Origin: Spirodela intermedia
Lineage: Eukaryota > Streptophyta > Magnoliopsida > Alismatales > Araceae
DNA: 64,000 bases
Assembly (NCBI GenBank): GCA_902729315.2
Contig: LR746268.1
Location: forward strand, 3,465,501 to 3,529,500
Direction: 5' to 3'
Part shown: piece after piece, positions 11,563-24,300 of the stretch
Numbering within the stretch: position 1 is the stretch's first letter
Layout of the letters: each line of letters begins with the position of its first letter
Notes under the pieces: model-generated
What the model was told of the DNA's origin: nothing
Databases searched by the model: none
The model's input: the letters and a program-made list of their open reading frames with translations, nothing else
Program-made: the position numbers and the translations under genes

Positions 11563-12840
11563 TAACCGCTATCTTTAGGAGCAGAGCTACATGCATGATA
11601 GAAATCTTTCTCGAATGGTCTACACCATCTGCACCCTCTTCCTGGCGGCGCCGCCGTCTGCCGAAGCGGGGGCTTCATCGACGTGGGGCCGGAGTGAACG
11701 ACTATGTCGTCATCCGCCGTCAGTGGGTAATAACACGGAAAAGGGTCAAAGAGCGAGAGATTCAGCGAAGAAAGGAAGAAAGCCAATTTACGAGGGTGAA
11801 GCTCCTCGCGGCGGGGCCGACCCGCCCTTATCCCCCCATCCTCCTCTCATTAGCTTGGCCATCGACGTTGGAGCTTGGGCCGATATTTTCTCTCTTTCTT
11901 CACAGTAGAACCTTTCCCCGACTGTCGTGAATAAGACGCCGGCGGGAAAAGAATTTGTGTCGCTTTCCCTCGCGCGAGTTGGCGCCGCCGATGGCGTCAG
12001 CCGTCCGAATATAAGATTTCTGAGGTCCCTCTGCCCACGCCCCCTCACTCGAAGATATACATATATTAAGACGACACAGAGAGAGAGGGAGAGAGGTGCA
12101 GGGACGGGGACAGAGAGGGGAAGGGGGGCGCTCCTGGCCACGAGTGGCCGGTCGCCGTCGGGGGAAAGTCGTCTGCCCGCCCATTATCACCAGGCAGCGG
12201 CGGCCCGACCGGGGAAGGAGGAGATTGCGGGATGGGTCTTATCCTCCCCTCACCCTCAACATGGCCGATTCGCCAGTTGAAAAGAGAGGGGAGAAGGGTT
12301 GGGCGATGCGCTGCCGACCCGGCTCCTAAAGTCGGGAGCTCGTTGTGTTGGGGGCGGCATCTCTTCCTCGGAATATGTCCCTTCGCCGCCTCTGAACGGT
12401 GGACTAGTATAATTGCACCGGCGGCCCCGGTGATGGTAGCGCGCCGCCGTCCCCCTCCCCTCTAGGCAACGTACCCCGGACCGGCCGCGCGGCAGGCTGA
12501 GAGCCGTTTATTTTTCTCGCAGCGCGTCGGCCGGCGGGCCCCAGCATGCAACGGTCACACATAGGTGGGCCGACTTCCCTCCTCCCTCGTGTCAGCAGGA
12601 GAAGAACAGTAATGGTAATAAAACAACGGGCGATAAATAAGTACTTGGGGAGAGTAAATTAATCAGAATTGGGGGTTTATCTGGGAGGTTAAGCTAATTA
12701 CTGGGTGGTTGGGGAAAACTGTAGAGAGATAATCTAGAGAGATAAGGGCTCAGCAGAGGGGAGGAGGAACCGGTCAACTGCGCTTTAATTCCGCACTTTC
12801 GCTTCCCCGTCGCCGTCGCCCGGGCCAGAAGGAAAATAAC
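11563..12840. other. GC-rich intergenic / distal promoter region
   Basis: This CpG-rich stretch lies upstream of the phosphatase promoter. Many overlapping frames are open on both strands, as expected from GC content, and none has family features. It includes a TATA-like TATACATATATTAAG (12056-12070), followed by a short GA run at about 12076-12097, so a second, unassigned promoter is possible. Confidence 0.45.
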
Positions 12841-12843
12841 CAG

Positions 12844-12850
12844 TATTTAA
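12844..12850 (+). promoter_or_regulatory. TATA-like element of the PP2C gene
   Basis: TATTTAA precedes a GA/CT-rich leader. A transcript start near 12875 would give a first leader exon ending at the GT donor at 12961 (CCAC|GTGAGC). Confidence 0.4.
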
Positions 12851-12960
12851 GAAGGAGACAGAGGGAAACGAGAACGAGAGAGAGCTCTCCCTCCGACTGT
12901 CTGCCGCCGTCGTCTCTTCATCTGGGTTTCGTCTTCAAGAATTCGTTCCTCTGTTTATCC

Positions 12961-15165
12961 ACGTGAGCAGCCTTTCTCCGTCTAGTTTTCCTTCCACAGG
13001 AGGGGACCCCCTTCTGAGTTTCTTCAGCATATTATCTCCTTCTGGTTTCCTTCTTCTATTTCTCCTGTTTATATTGTCAGTGCGTTCAATGAAATATGTG
13101 GGGCTAACCACTGTTTTTGGGGAGGGCCTTCAGGTAACTATAGAGGATTTTATGCCACCACTTCTTGCAGAGTGCACGGATTCCTCGTTTACCCTTCTCC
13201 CCTCTATTTCCTCCCTCTTTACAAGTTAAATTGTTGGCTTGGTACCATTTTATGATCGGGTTTTGACTTCAGTTTGCAACAGAAATTAATGAGAATGGTA
13301 CCATGCGTCCGTCTATTATTTGTTAGAATCCCTTTCTGTGTAAGAGTTGATCTCCATAAGCTGATGAACTCGGGTTATCGGTTCTAAATCCACGGGATGC
13401 TGGGAGCCCTTGTCTGTGTATTCACTTGCGTTCCTCTGTATTATGTGAATATTAACCCTCCATGTACCAAGGCTTCCAATCTTTGGGTACTTTTGCAAGA
13501 TATTTGGCCTTATTCCGTGGGCCGAGTCTGAAGCTCCCCTTCGATCCGTGAGAACATATCCACGATTGTCCAGGCCACTTTGTCGTTTTGCAGATTAAAT
13601 CATAATCCCCATCTTTGTTGTACTTTGTCGTCAATATCGGAAGTCAATTGTCTGAAATACTACCCTCGCCTTTGGATTTGTCGTTCTTGAATGTCGATGA
13701 TCGTATGGATTTGAGATTCCTTGATGAAAAGAATCACGAATCTGAGGCATCTTGTTTTTCTCTCCGGAGTTTTTTACCGTCTTGGCTCATCTCGTGCTTC
13801 CTCCGCTCATCAAATGTTCTTCTCGAGTATATATATCCTGTTGGTATCACGCCAGGCTTTCTTTGGCATGTTCTTTTGCTTCAAATTTTCTAAAAATCAC
13901 TGCATATAATAGATTATCATTTTTCATACCAGTTTCAAAGTTATAATCGAACCTTGCTGTTGTGGTGTAAATCAGATTTTATATCATTATATTAAACGTT
14001 TACATACATTTTTTAAATACATGGTCAGAATATTCTGCCTGCGATCATGGTTTAGGTCTTTTGGTTCTTATTATTTTTTCTGGTTATTATAGCATGTTTC
14101 AGGTTACATCCCTTCATCCCTAGAGGAAAACCAGAAACTCATTTTTACTCGCACCCATCATCCTGCCTTCTTGTACCTGAAAACCTACCGTTTCTCTCTA
14201 AAATTTGATGTTCCAGTCATGACCGTTTTATGTTGATGGAGTTGCAAACGTTAGAATTGATGATTTCAACCAACATCACCGTTATAACATCAACCAGGAG
14301 TCTACCATATCCTTCAGACTTCCAGATCGCTTTGTTATGTAACACGATGACGAGATATGCCCACAGGGGAGATAATTTACTAGAAACTGATTTGTGAGAT
14401 CATTGTGATTTCGAACTATGACCTTTTCCCTGTTCCGGAAAGAAGTCCATATTGTTCTGCGCCGACAAACAAACAGAGTCTTGTCTAGAAGAGTCGTCAT
14501 ATAATTCATATGTACCGTGTATGAGGAAACCTACTGCTATAATTCCACCTGAGCTATGTTAAAAAAAATACAACTATATTCCCGTTCAAGCTGCATAACT
14601 ATTTATATGACTGACTGGATCCTTGTTTCAGGTAAGTCATCAATTGCCTGCTAAGTCCACTGGGCTATGTGCATCTCCTTTTCCATGGTTTTGGTGGAAG
14701 TTTGTGCGAAGAAAAGGAGAGAGCAATAAATCCCAATTAGGATATGGAGCTTGTTTTCTAAATAATGGGCAGAGGGGTAACGCTCTTATTAATAGAACTC
14801 GCGTCAATGTTGCATGAGTATCCTCTATTTGGCTCATTATTCTCTAATATAAAGTTATTTTTGAATGGATAGAGAACCACATCTGCCAACCTAAGAGTCC
14901 AAACAACCCTTGCTATAGACTACCCATGGGTTCGCTCGTTAAGGAGAAGGCCGCCATTCTTTTCACAGGTGACCCTCACTTCTGATTATCCTTGTTTCGA
15001 TATTTATTCAGTGGCTGGTGACTGAGATACTGCCAAGATGTTTGACTGAGGATGACGAACACCCCATAGGCACGCAGTTTCCGACCACACACACACAGAT
15101 ATTCGATTCATTAAAATGGGTGCAGGCTGCAACTTTATTTCATTTATATGATTTGTCTTTGTTTG

Positions 15166-15196
<31 letters not shown>

Positions 15197-15317
15197 CAAC
15201 ATCTGTGAGGGCACCTCTGTCATATTGCATCCTCGTTGAATCTAGATGCTCGATGCCTGCTGTTTATATGTTACTGTCGCATGTAACTCCAGCTTTCATT
15301 GACTGTTTGGTGTGGTC
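12961..15317 (+). other. Probable 5' UTR intron(s) of the PP2C gene
   Basis: The stretch between the candidate leader donor (GTGAGC at 12961) and the CDS is T-rich with no coding frame of note. Plausible acceptors include TTGTTTCAG (about 14631), TTTCACAG (about 14968) and TGTGGTCAG (about 15319). It contains a (GAT)n microsatellite at about 15167-15195. Which acceptors are used cannot be decided from sequence alone. Confidence 0.4.
15167..15195. repeat. (GAT)n microsatellite
   Basis: About ten tandem GAT/ATG triplets lie in the leader region of the PP2C gene. The poly-Asp or poly-Met frames it creates are artefacts of the repeat. Confidence 0.9.
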
Positions 15318-15492
15318 AGGTTGCCCAAGAGCTTGAACGGGTCGTTCACTGTGCTTCATTGTCTTCGTGGTGTCCCCATTCTCTGGCTCGATCTCTTGCG
15401 GCTTCTAAGTGCCTGAAGCTCTGTCTTGGTATCTGACTTGAGATATTGATTATCCTGCCCGAGTAAAAGCACTTATTTCTCTGGGGATCACG

Positions 15493-17656
15493 ATGACTTT
15501 TCCATCCCTGCTCTCTAAAATGATCCAAGAATCTGAGGACAAGTTTGATCCTTCGAAAGATCTTAATGTCAGCTTTGAGTACCAGTGCAACACCACCTGG
15601 AGCCCTACTCCAAAGCCGCCCTGCGATTTTGAAATATGTACGGGGATTCAAATACAAAGTTCTATGATGATGATGAGGAGCAGTTCCTCATTCTCCTGCC
15701 TCTCAGGTGCCGCCCTTAGCGCCAATGCTACCTTGGCGAACACGAACATATGCAATGGCATCATCGGAGAAGGAATACTGCCTGGGCTGGATTCCCCCAA
15801 GTCATTCAAGCGCCTGTCGTCTTCTCCGTCCCTTTCAAAGCTAGACCTTCCGAACTCATCTTCTCACAGTAGCATCTCTACCTTGGGTGGAAGCACCCAG
15901 TCTGACAATGAACCGATCGAAAACGGGAAGAGTATACCGACCCATTCAAGTGCTCCGATGAGGCTGGAATCATACAGCTTCCTCAACGCGATGGACATCC
16001 AATTGGCAGGAGGAGCGGCAGGAGAAGATCGCGTTCAGGCCGTGTGCTCCGAGGAAAATGGCTGGCTGTTCTGTGGAATTTATGATGGATTCAATGGGAG
16101 AGACGCCGCAGACTTTTTAGCTGGAACTTTCTACGACAGAATAGGACTATCTCTGCAGATTTTGGAGTGGCACATGAAGCAGGAGGCCACAGCCGTTTCA
16201 CCTGGCAAAGCTCCTCCGAGACTGGGGGGAATCGACAGAGAACTCACTGATTCTGAAGTTGAAGACAAATTGAAACTGTTTTCTATCGATGCTGATGGAG
16301 GCATTTCTCCTGAATCTTACCGTGATGGCGTGCTGAGATCCCTCACTTATGCCCTCGCTCAAGCTGAGAAGGATTTCATGTACATGGTTGAGCAAGAGAT
16401 GGAGAACCGCCCCGACCTCGTCTCTATTGGGTCTTCCGTCCTAGTTATGCTCCTTCATGGGTTAGATCTGTACATCCTGAATCTGGGGGACAGTAGAGCA
16501 GTCCTGGCCACCACCCAAAACGGTTACCTGCAAGCCGTCCAACTCACAGAGATCCACTCAGTAGACAATGAGGTCGAGTACAACAAGGTCATCGCTGATC
16601 ATCCAGATGATCCTTCGCCAATCACTGGCGGGAGGTTGAAAGGGAAGCTGAAACTGACCCGCGCACTTGGTGTTGGTTACTTGAAGAAGGTATTATTCTT
16701 TCTAGTTTCCTCATTTGTGTGTATGCCATGTGGGCTGTCTAATTCTGATCTCTTCTCTCCGATCTAATTATGCAGAGTAACTTGAATGATGCACTCATGG
16801 GCATCCTCCGAGTTCGCAATTTGATCAGCCCCCCATATGTCTACACTCATCCCTTTACTACATCCCACAGAGTGGCAGAGAACGACCTGTTTGTTGTCTT
16901 GGGGAGTGACGGCCTCTTTGATCATTTCAGCAATGACAACGTGGTCAAACTTGTTCATCAGTTTGTGCAGGAACACCCGTTTGGTGATCCTGCAAAGTTC
17001 CTGATCGAGCAGCTCGTATCAAAAGTCGCTGAAACTTCAGGTAAGATTTAACCCTTTCTAAGTTTAATCAACAGATGAGCGTAGTGAAATGGGCTTTTTG
17101 CGCATACCTTCTCCTTAATATTTAATCTCGTTAGGACGCCAATTGAAAGGAAAAGAGTGAAGCCCAAGTGTCACATCCCATCTCTCCCTTTAATGATATG
17201 AAACCATGTTTCGAGTTCTAAGACGTTTTATGCCGTTTTTATTATTATAACTACCTCACCCTACGCTCTTGGTCATGGATACCCGTCGCACAATTTAGCA
17301 CAAGAATCAATACCAGCCCTCTTTAGCATGCCAACCCTCCTTTTCCAGCAGCGTTTGCCTCTACTATAACGTAATCGTCAGTCATGTAGGTAGGCTTTAA
17401 TCCACAAAGAAAATACCCGCTAAGGCTGCTTTGAACCATGACTGATGTCTGATGTCTAGGATTGGCTTTGCCAGCACATATGAATCTCTTGAGGGCCATT
17501 AACAACGCTTTGAACCATGCTATTTCAGGCTTCAGTGTGGAAGAGTTGATGAGGATCCCGGTCGGGCGGAGGAGAAAGTACCATGATGATTTGACGGTCA
17601 TCGTGATCATCCTCGGGAATAAGCAGCGGATGTCGACTGCATCGACGTCTCTTTAG
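15493..17656 (+). CDS. Protein phosphatase 2C, PP2C40-like
   Basis: Exons 15493-16689, 16776-17040 and 17460-17656 join in frame to 552 residues. The protein is a Mg/Mn-dependent Ser/Thr phosphatase of the plant clade containing Arabidopsis PP2C40 (At3g16560), related to POLTERGEIST-type PP2Cs. The N-terminal ~150 residues are Ser-rich and disordered, with the clade-typical FSCLSGAALSANATLANTN. The catalytic domain then shows GEDRVQAVCSEENGW, YDGFNGRDAADF (where other PP2Cs have DGHGG), GDSRAVL, GGRLKGKLKLTRALGVGYLK, GSDGLFDHFSND and the C-terminal DDLTVIVI, so the metal-binding acidic residues are present. An in-frame TGA near 15439 precedes the chosen ATG. The leader probably contains an intron and a TATA-like element lies at 12844. 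The gene converges on HAC, whose stop codon is 725 bp downstream. Substrate is unknown. Confidence 0.93.
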
Positions 17657-18380
17657 GCGGGTGGCCTCAAGATGCGGCCTCTATTAATTTCGTTTCCTTG
17701 TTCTAGCGATTTTTATTCCCGTAAAAATAATGCCAAGGTTGTAGATATGGGCACACGGTTTTTCTACTTCTTTCGGTGTGGTAGTTCCCCTGCCCGAGGG
17801 GAAGCTAGTTTTGTAGGCCCTTCCCCCGCCCTACTCGGATGTCAGACTTTTGCCCTGCTCTCCGGGACAACATTTGCATCCATACATCTCTGGTGTGAAT
17901 AAAGAAGCCCGCATTTGAGTGTCGTTTGGTCTCATGCCGTCTTCATGGAGAGGATCAGATCACAATTCAAGGGGAGGCGCAGCCTCTTTGCCCTTGTTGG
18001 CCGCGAATGAATGAATGAATGTGCGTATGATTTAAAATATATAGCAATCGCCTCTTTATAAAATTATTGCATTGGAGACCATCTGATATGGGTAAGAAGG
18101 GGAAGCCAAGTACTGGCCGCAGAATTGCATCATTACCATTATTGGGGCATTTATTATTACTAATCGATACTTGTAATCCTATACAGCAAAATTTTGGGAT
18201 TATACAAGACATTTATTGATTCTGGGCACCTTGCTTGCGCCCATCCCCCATCCTCGCCCGCGAGTTGCTTATTGCTCCATTCTTTCCCCCTCCACTGGCT
18301 TCGCCTTGTGGCTCCATCACCTTCTTGCCTCCTCGGCCATCATCAGCCCAGGCCACGACGTGGGTGGCTCTGGCCATCAA
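17657..18380. other. Convergent 3' UTR region between PP2C and HAC
   Basis: This 724-bp gap between two stop codons on opposite strands must contain both 3' UTRs and poly(A) regions. A plus-strand AATAAA lies near 17898. No other gene is seen. Overlapping 3' ends are possible. Confidence 0.6.
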
Positions 18381-21300
18381 TCACTCGCTGTCCCCGAGTG
18401 CCGCTGACTTCTCCAGCTGCCTCATTCTTACCATGGCCCCGACCCGGCGTCGGAAATTGGACTGCGACTCCATCTTCCTCATGTGTTGCTTCAGGTCCCT
18501 GCGAATCAACGGGAAGGCGGCAGCTGATGTTTCCTCTGGGGACGAGGAAGGGGGTCGTCGGCGGAGAGAGGAAGGGAGAGAAATGAGCATACCTGCACCG
18601 TGGGACACGGCATTCCGGGCCTTCCTTGCAGGCGCGGGCGTGCAGATGCAGAATGTACCACATCTTCTTGCAGGAATGGCAGCCTCCGCTCATGCGGATC
18701 CTGCAGTTCGCGCCGTGGTGGAAGAGCCCTTTAACATTGTGGCAGGAGGGGTAGGTGCAGTGCGTCGTCCGGCACTTTGAGGCGTGCACCAGGAGGTCCA
18801 GCAGGTCTTGTGTCTAATCGAAAATAAAGAAATAAAAAATTGTGAGCTACTACGCAAAGAGGAGTCAAGAGTTCACAACTGAGCGCAGGAGGATTCTCAT
18901 GTGAAGATAACTATCTAAATCCGAGTAAAAAGGTTCTTGGAGGAGGAAATCATCTACCCGCGGGGCTTGTCTCTGCTGAGATTCCACCTTCTGCAGCAAC
19001 ACGTCGTGGGAGCCCGCAGGCATCTGCCTCACCAACTCGTGGGCATGGCCTGTGCTGCCTTCCCGCTGATAACAGGAGTTGCACAGATCATAGTCGGGGC
19101 AGGTCTCACAGTGCCAGCCCTGACCTGCTTCAACGTCCTCATGGCAGTGAAAGCATGAGGACACAAAGGCAGGCACAGTCGGATTGTGGAGATGGTAGAG
19201 AATCATCATGGTCGAATGCTTTGCCCGGCGCAGCGTGTCATACTGATAATGGTTCCCTTGACAAAGGTTCAGAAAGGCCAGTCTACTGTCAAAGAACTCG
19301 CTCTGAAGATTCTCGTCCTCGTCACTTGTGTCCGCCGGCACAGCATCCACCTCAACCTGGAGGGATCACAGGATATTAGACCAACTCTGTCCGAGAGGCA
19401 AATGATGGAGGATCAATGACCAGAGGTGAACTTTGGGCATGCTCACCGGATAATATGAATGCTTCTCTCTACTATTAACTGGGTGCCTGCCATTCTCTTC
19501 CATTGATTGCTCATCATCGTAGCATCTGAAAACGTAAGACTCCACGACATCAGTTACACTACCCATCACCAAGACCGCACAAGGGTGCGTTTTACAATCA
19601 AACTCATGTCAGAAGGCTCGCCACAAGGTGCGGCAGGAGTCCTGTGAGTATTTCACTGAAAAGGACGGATTCATTATCATAATACAATCTAGAACTTTCA
19701 AAGCTATGTCTATCGAGAGCATCATCTTTAGACGACCATGCTTTCATGTAAAACTTACATGGATGGGCTGGGCCTTTCCTTGTGGGGTGTCTGGTAGAGT
19801 GTAGCATTTAATGGTCTTTTTGATCAATAATCACAATGATAATTCTTGGTATATATACTAAAGACTATCTAGAAATATTTTCATACTCGTAATTCCTCCC
19901 GGATTATAATTCGGAAAATCCCAAACAATGGTTAGTGACATTTCAAAAAAGAATATCAACTTACAGTTTCACTAAAAAAGGCACAATTACATTTTTCTTA
20001 AAAAAATTGAGCTAAGAAAAGGATATTTGGACATAGAAAGAGACAACAACATTCGATAACGTAAAAATAAGCCCATGGGGAAAAACAGACGAGAAGAATA
20101 AATATGAGAGTCCTCACTTTTCACAAAGCTGGAATTTTTTGCATTGATTACAGACCCATCTCTTTCCAGCTACGATCATCTCACAGCAATGACTACAAGC
20201 ATGCTGCAAGTGGATTATGATAAGATCATCTTTCATTGGGCGGATGACCTCCCCAAGCTGCGGGTAACAACAAAATAGATAAGGTGAGCTTCTATAAATC
20301 CAATAAATTACTAACCCATTCAACAAGTCAAATCACAAATGAAGTCATAAATGAAAAAAAAATTAAACATATCACTGCTAGCATTCATATAAAATCATAG
20401 CGAACACAAAGATCAGCACCCTAATTCAAAATTGTTGAACTAAGAAGTGATAAAGAGCAACTTCAAGAAATTATAGTGGAAAAGTTCATTGAATATTTAC
20501 TTTGAACATTAGGAGTGAATCTTTTGAAGGACTGTCTGTCAAAGAACCATGACGAGCAGCTTTTAGGGCCCTCTTTGTTATAGTCATCCTCCCCTTCTTT
20601 TGTGGTTCCTTACCATCTTCTATTTGCTGCAAACTTTGTAATAAATCTTCTGCACATCCTGGCCAGTAATCACCATCAAAATATGGCAAACGAGCTGCAG
20701 TTACACTGGCTTTGCAATCCTCTGGTAGCATAAAAAAGAAGTCATATAATTTAGTATTTTCCACAACTACGTTTTCCTTGGCAGCTTTCCGAACCATTGC
20801 CAGGTACCTGGAAGGAGATGAGTATAAGAAGATGAGATGCAAAACATGAAACAATGAATAAAAAATTAAAGAAATTCGACTCACCATTCACGGAGTTTGT
20901 CAGGCTTCGGAGTCTTCTGTATCTCAGGATGGCAGTTCAAAATGAAATCTTCTTGTTTCAGAGGTGGACAAGACCAAATATGGCAGCTTGTGAAACCCCG
21001 TTTTTTGCAGTAATCAAGATAACCTATCTGATCACAGAAACATTGCATCGTCATTGTAAGTCAAAATCTAAGACTACCCCAAAATATAATCAACAAAATG
21101 AAAGGCGGTCAGGAGAAACTGAACTTTAAAACTGAAAATTTGAAATCTTGATGTAGAGTGGGCATGATGGATAAAAAGGAATGCAACAAACAATCAACAG
21201 ATAACACCATAAAAGTCTATGACAGATGCAAATGACTGAGGGTACAATGGATAGAGTACCAGTATCTCATGATAAACGAAGGTACGGAGGGCTTCTCCAG

Positions 21301-24300
21301 TCACAGACTTTATGTCAGGCCTGAAATACTTGACAGAATCCAGATATGAAAGACAAACACGTCTTTGATTTGGTTGTGAGCATGCAGCCCCATATTCTTG
21401 GACATACATAGCGAAGAGGCAGACATCGGCACCCTCAATCTTCTGAAACAACAGAATGGCCTGGAAACAACCTCTCAAGTAAATTACAGATAAAAGAAAA
21501 AAAAGCACAAGATTCAACTATAAAAGCATTACAGAAACGAAAAAAAAAAAAAACAGAGATACATGCATTACAGTCGATAAGAAATTCAACCTTTGATTTG
21601 TAAGGAAACTCTGCTGGATAATTTTCTTCGTCAAAAATCCGGCGAAATATTTGTTTCACCTCTAATTTCTTGTCCACCGATGAAACAACTCTAACAGTAA
21701 GTTTCTCCACACCAGGGACCTAGCAAGTAACGAGGAAAAGCAATGTTAAAAATTAGCCAACTGTTATGAATTGCGAAACCATGTAGACTCTAAGATCTGA
21801 TATGACGGACAGAAAGACGAATTGAAGTATGATTTAAGTCAGGTAAAGGATAGTGCAGTCATGGGTAGTAAATCAATAGAGATGCTACTTTGACATTATT
21901 TCCAGTACTCCCTGGTATGGATTCAGAACAGGGAGCAGCCTCCATGGAAGCGCTACACAACTCCAGTTTTAAAGAACTTTTTTTGGAAATGGGAAACCGT
22001 AGATTCACTAAATTTCAAAAGAAAGGGGGTCGAAGGTTGTAGCCTCAGTATGCAACGGGCTTCATCCTCATGATAAAAACCTTCAGCCTCAATCCGTGTT
22101 CCTTACATAATCACAAACAAGAATGAATATTCTCTCTGATGGCAGCTTTGTGCTACGAAGATGCAACTATTCCTTTTACTTTAGAACAGAAGGTTGCAGG
22201 CAGGATTAGCTGCAAAACTTTCTGACATTGGATTAATGTTGGATGAACGTCCAGATTCTGAAGGTACATCAAGGACCCGGGTAAGCAGCTGGGGAAATTT
22301 ATTCGAGGAATCCACACCATGGAACAGTCAAACGATACTTGAAACGTGAAAATAGATCAGCAGATATATAATTTCATGATGTACAGGACACGATGTACTA
22401 GTTTTTTAAAGAGCAGAAAAAATGAATCACAATCTATGGGGAAGATTGGGAGAAAATAATTCTCTTGTTCTCAAGCTAAGCACAAGCGGATAAACACCAA
22501 GTCAATGTGGAAACCCCTCAGCTTGCCTCTTGTAAACAGATTTTGAGGGCACACATGTACAACGTTTATTACTAATTTCTTTTTAGAGTAACAAACTGCA
22601 GTAACCAACATATCCAAAAACACAGAATAATGTCGGTTAATTAGAAATATGCCCCAAGTTGTGGGGCAGCCCGACACATAGGCCACTGTGACCAGGGGAG
22701 CACATCTAGTTAGCCCTAGGATACATCAGTGTAAACGAAACCTAACAAATTCAAACTATCCAGCGTTAGTGCAAATACAGCTGAATTTTGGAAAGTTCAA
22801 ACCCTGGGCAACAGCTTCATCAACCTGATCCAAGTACACATGTTCTGAATAAAGAACATATAACCAAATTACAGGTGAAGTAAACAGCACAGACACATTC
22901 ATGTATGCAAAGCACAATATAACTCCCAGCACACACCCTCCAGGTAACCAGTTCTCAACATTTTATATCCCTTAAATCGCACCAGATTTCACTGATGAAT
23001 CTATCTGTAAGAATATGAGCTATAACAAGCCGAAGAAGGAACTTCTCAGATCACGAGTAAATATTTCCCTGAATGATAAAAAGCCAACAAAACACACCCA
23101 GAAAAGTATCATATTCAATCATGAAAACGAACGTCGTAAATCTCATCTAAGTAATTAGAATATTGTAGCTATTTGAGAACTTCATTTAGATTCTTTTTTT
23201 GTTAAAAAAAATTAATGGCCATTTTTGTTACAAAAAAGAAACAAATCCAACTGGAATCCAACCATACGGGAAGTAACCAAGATCTGTACAGTACAGAAGG
23301 ATATCCTTGCTGGACCAGTTCTGATTTTCCATGTCAAGGAGAACCAAGAAAATATTTTCTAGATTATTAAAAAATTGAAGATTCTTCTTGAAAATAAAGG
23401 TTAATTAATAGACAAAGGTGATTGGACAACAGCATACAGTGTAGTTTGTTGGGTTTCAGATGCATACAACCAGGCAGCTATGAATAAATAACTATGGGCA
23501 GATGAGATAATCACTAGGGTGTAGGCGCACAGTCCTCAATTAGTATAATCAGGTAGTCAAAAGCTTACTTCATCCAAGTTCTTTTGCAAGCTTCTTGCTC
23601 TTTCTTGTCTCTCTTGTGCTAGACTCGAAAGCAGCCTTTGTTCTATATGATCACTAAGTTTTGACCTTGGCAAGTCTTCAGCACCAAGAATTACACCATC
23701 TGGTAGCGGTTTACACTCACCATTTTCTATCTCCTGCAAGTAGCACTTGGGGCAAGTGTATCCAGCATGCCCTCCTACATTTCTTTTACCATTGAAAAGG
23801 GCACATATCTGATGTTGCCAAGCTTTGCACTTGTCACACTCCACCCACTGCCAAGAAATGTCAATTAGATTTTTCATCACTAACAGAAAATAAATCATTC
23901 AGGGTACAAATACGGAAGAAGCCAAATATGCATACCAACTCTAAAATTTGAACATCATTCCGCTTCTTTTCCAGCTTTACTTTAGGTAAGACACCCCCAA
24001 CATATGTAATGCTATCCCCATGGGACCCGTTGTAGCATGGATTGCATAGATATAAGCGTCCAGCTCCTCCATTCATTAAACTATCACAGTTAGCCATTGT
24101 GTGATATGCTCTGTTGTGCTTGATGCGCCCATAGCATTTCACACAGTATATAGGAGGTGGCTCAAAGGAAAGGGCCCCTATTCCACACAACTGGCAGGAA
24201 TTCTTATCACCCAAATTTTCCACTGCTTGATTTTTCGCTGCCCTTGCTTTACCCTAAAAGAAAGTAATGAAACATAACAGATGATAAATCAGAATCTCCC

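Noticed and set aside
11532-12465. Multiple overlapping frames of 75-130 codons on both strands
   Set aside because: They overlap one another in CpG-rich DNA, are rich in Arg/Pro/Gly and lack any family signature.
15018-15336. Frames with poly-Asp or poly-Met runs
   Set aside because: They come from the (GAT)n microsatellite in the PP2C leader region and have no other coding features.
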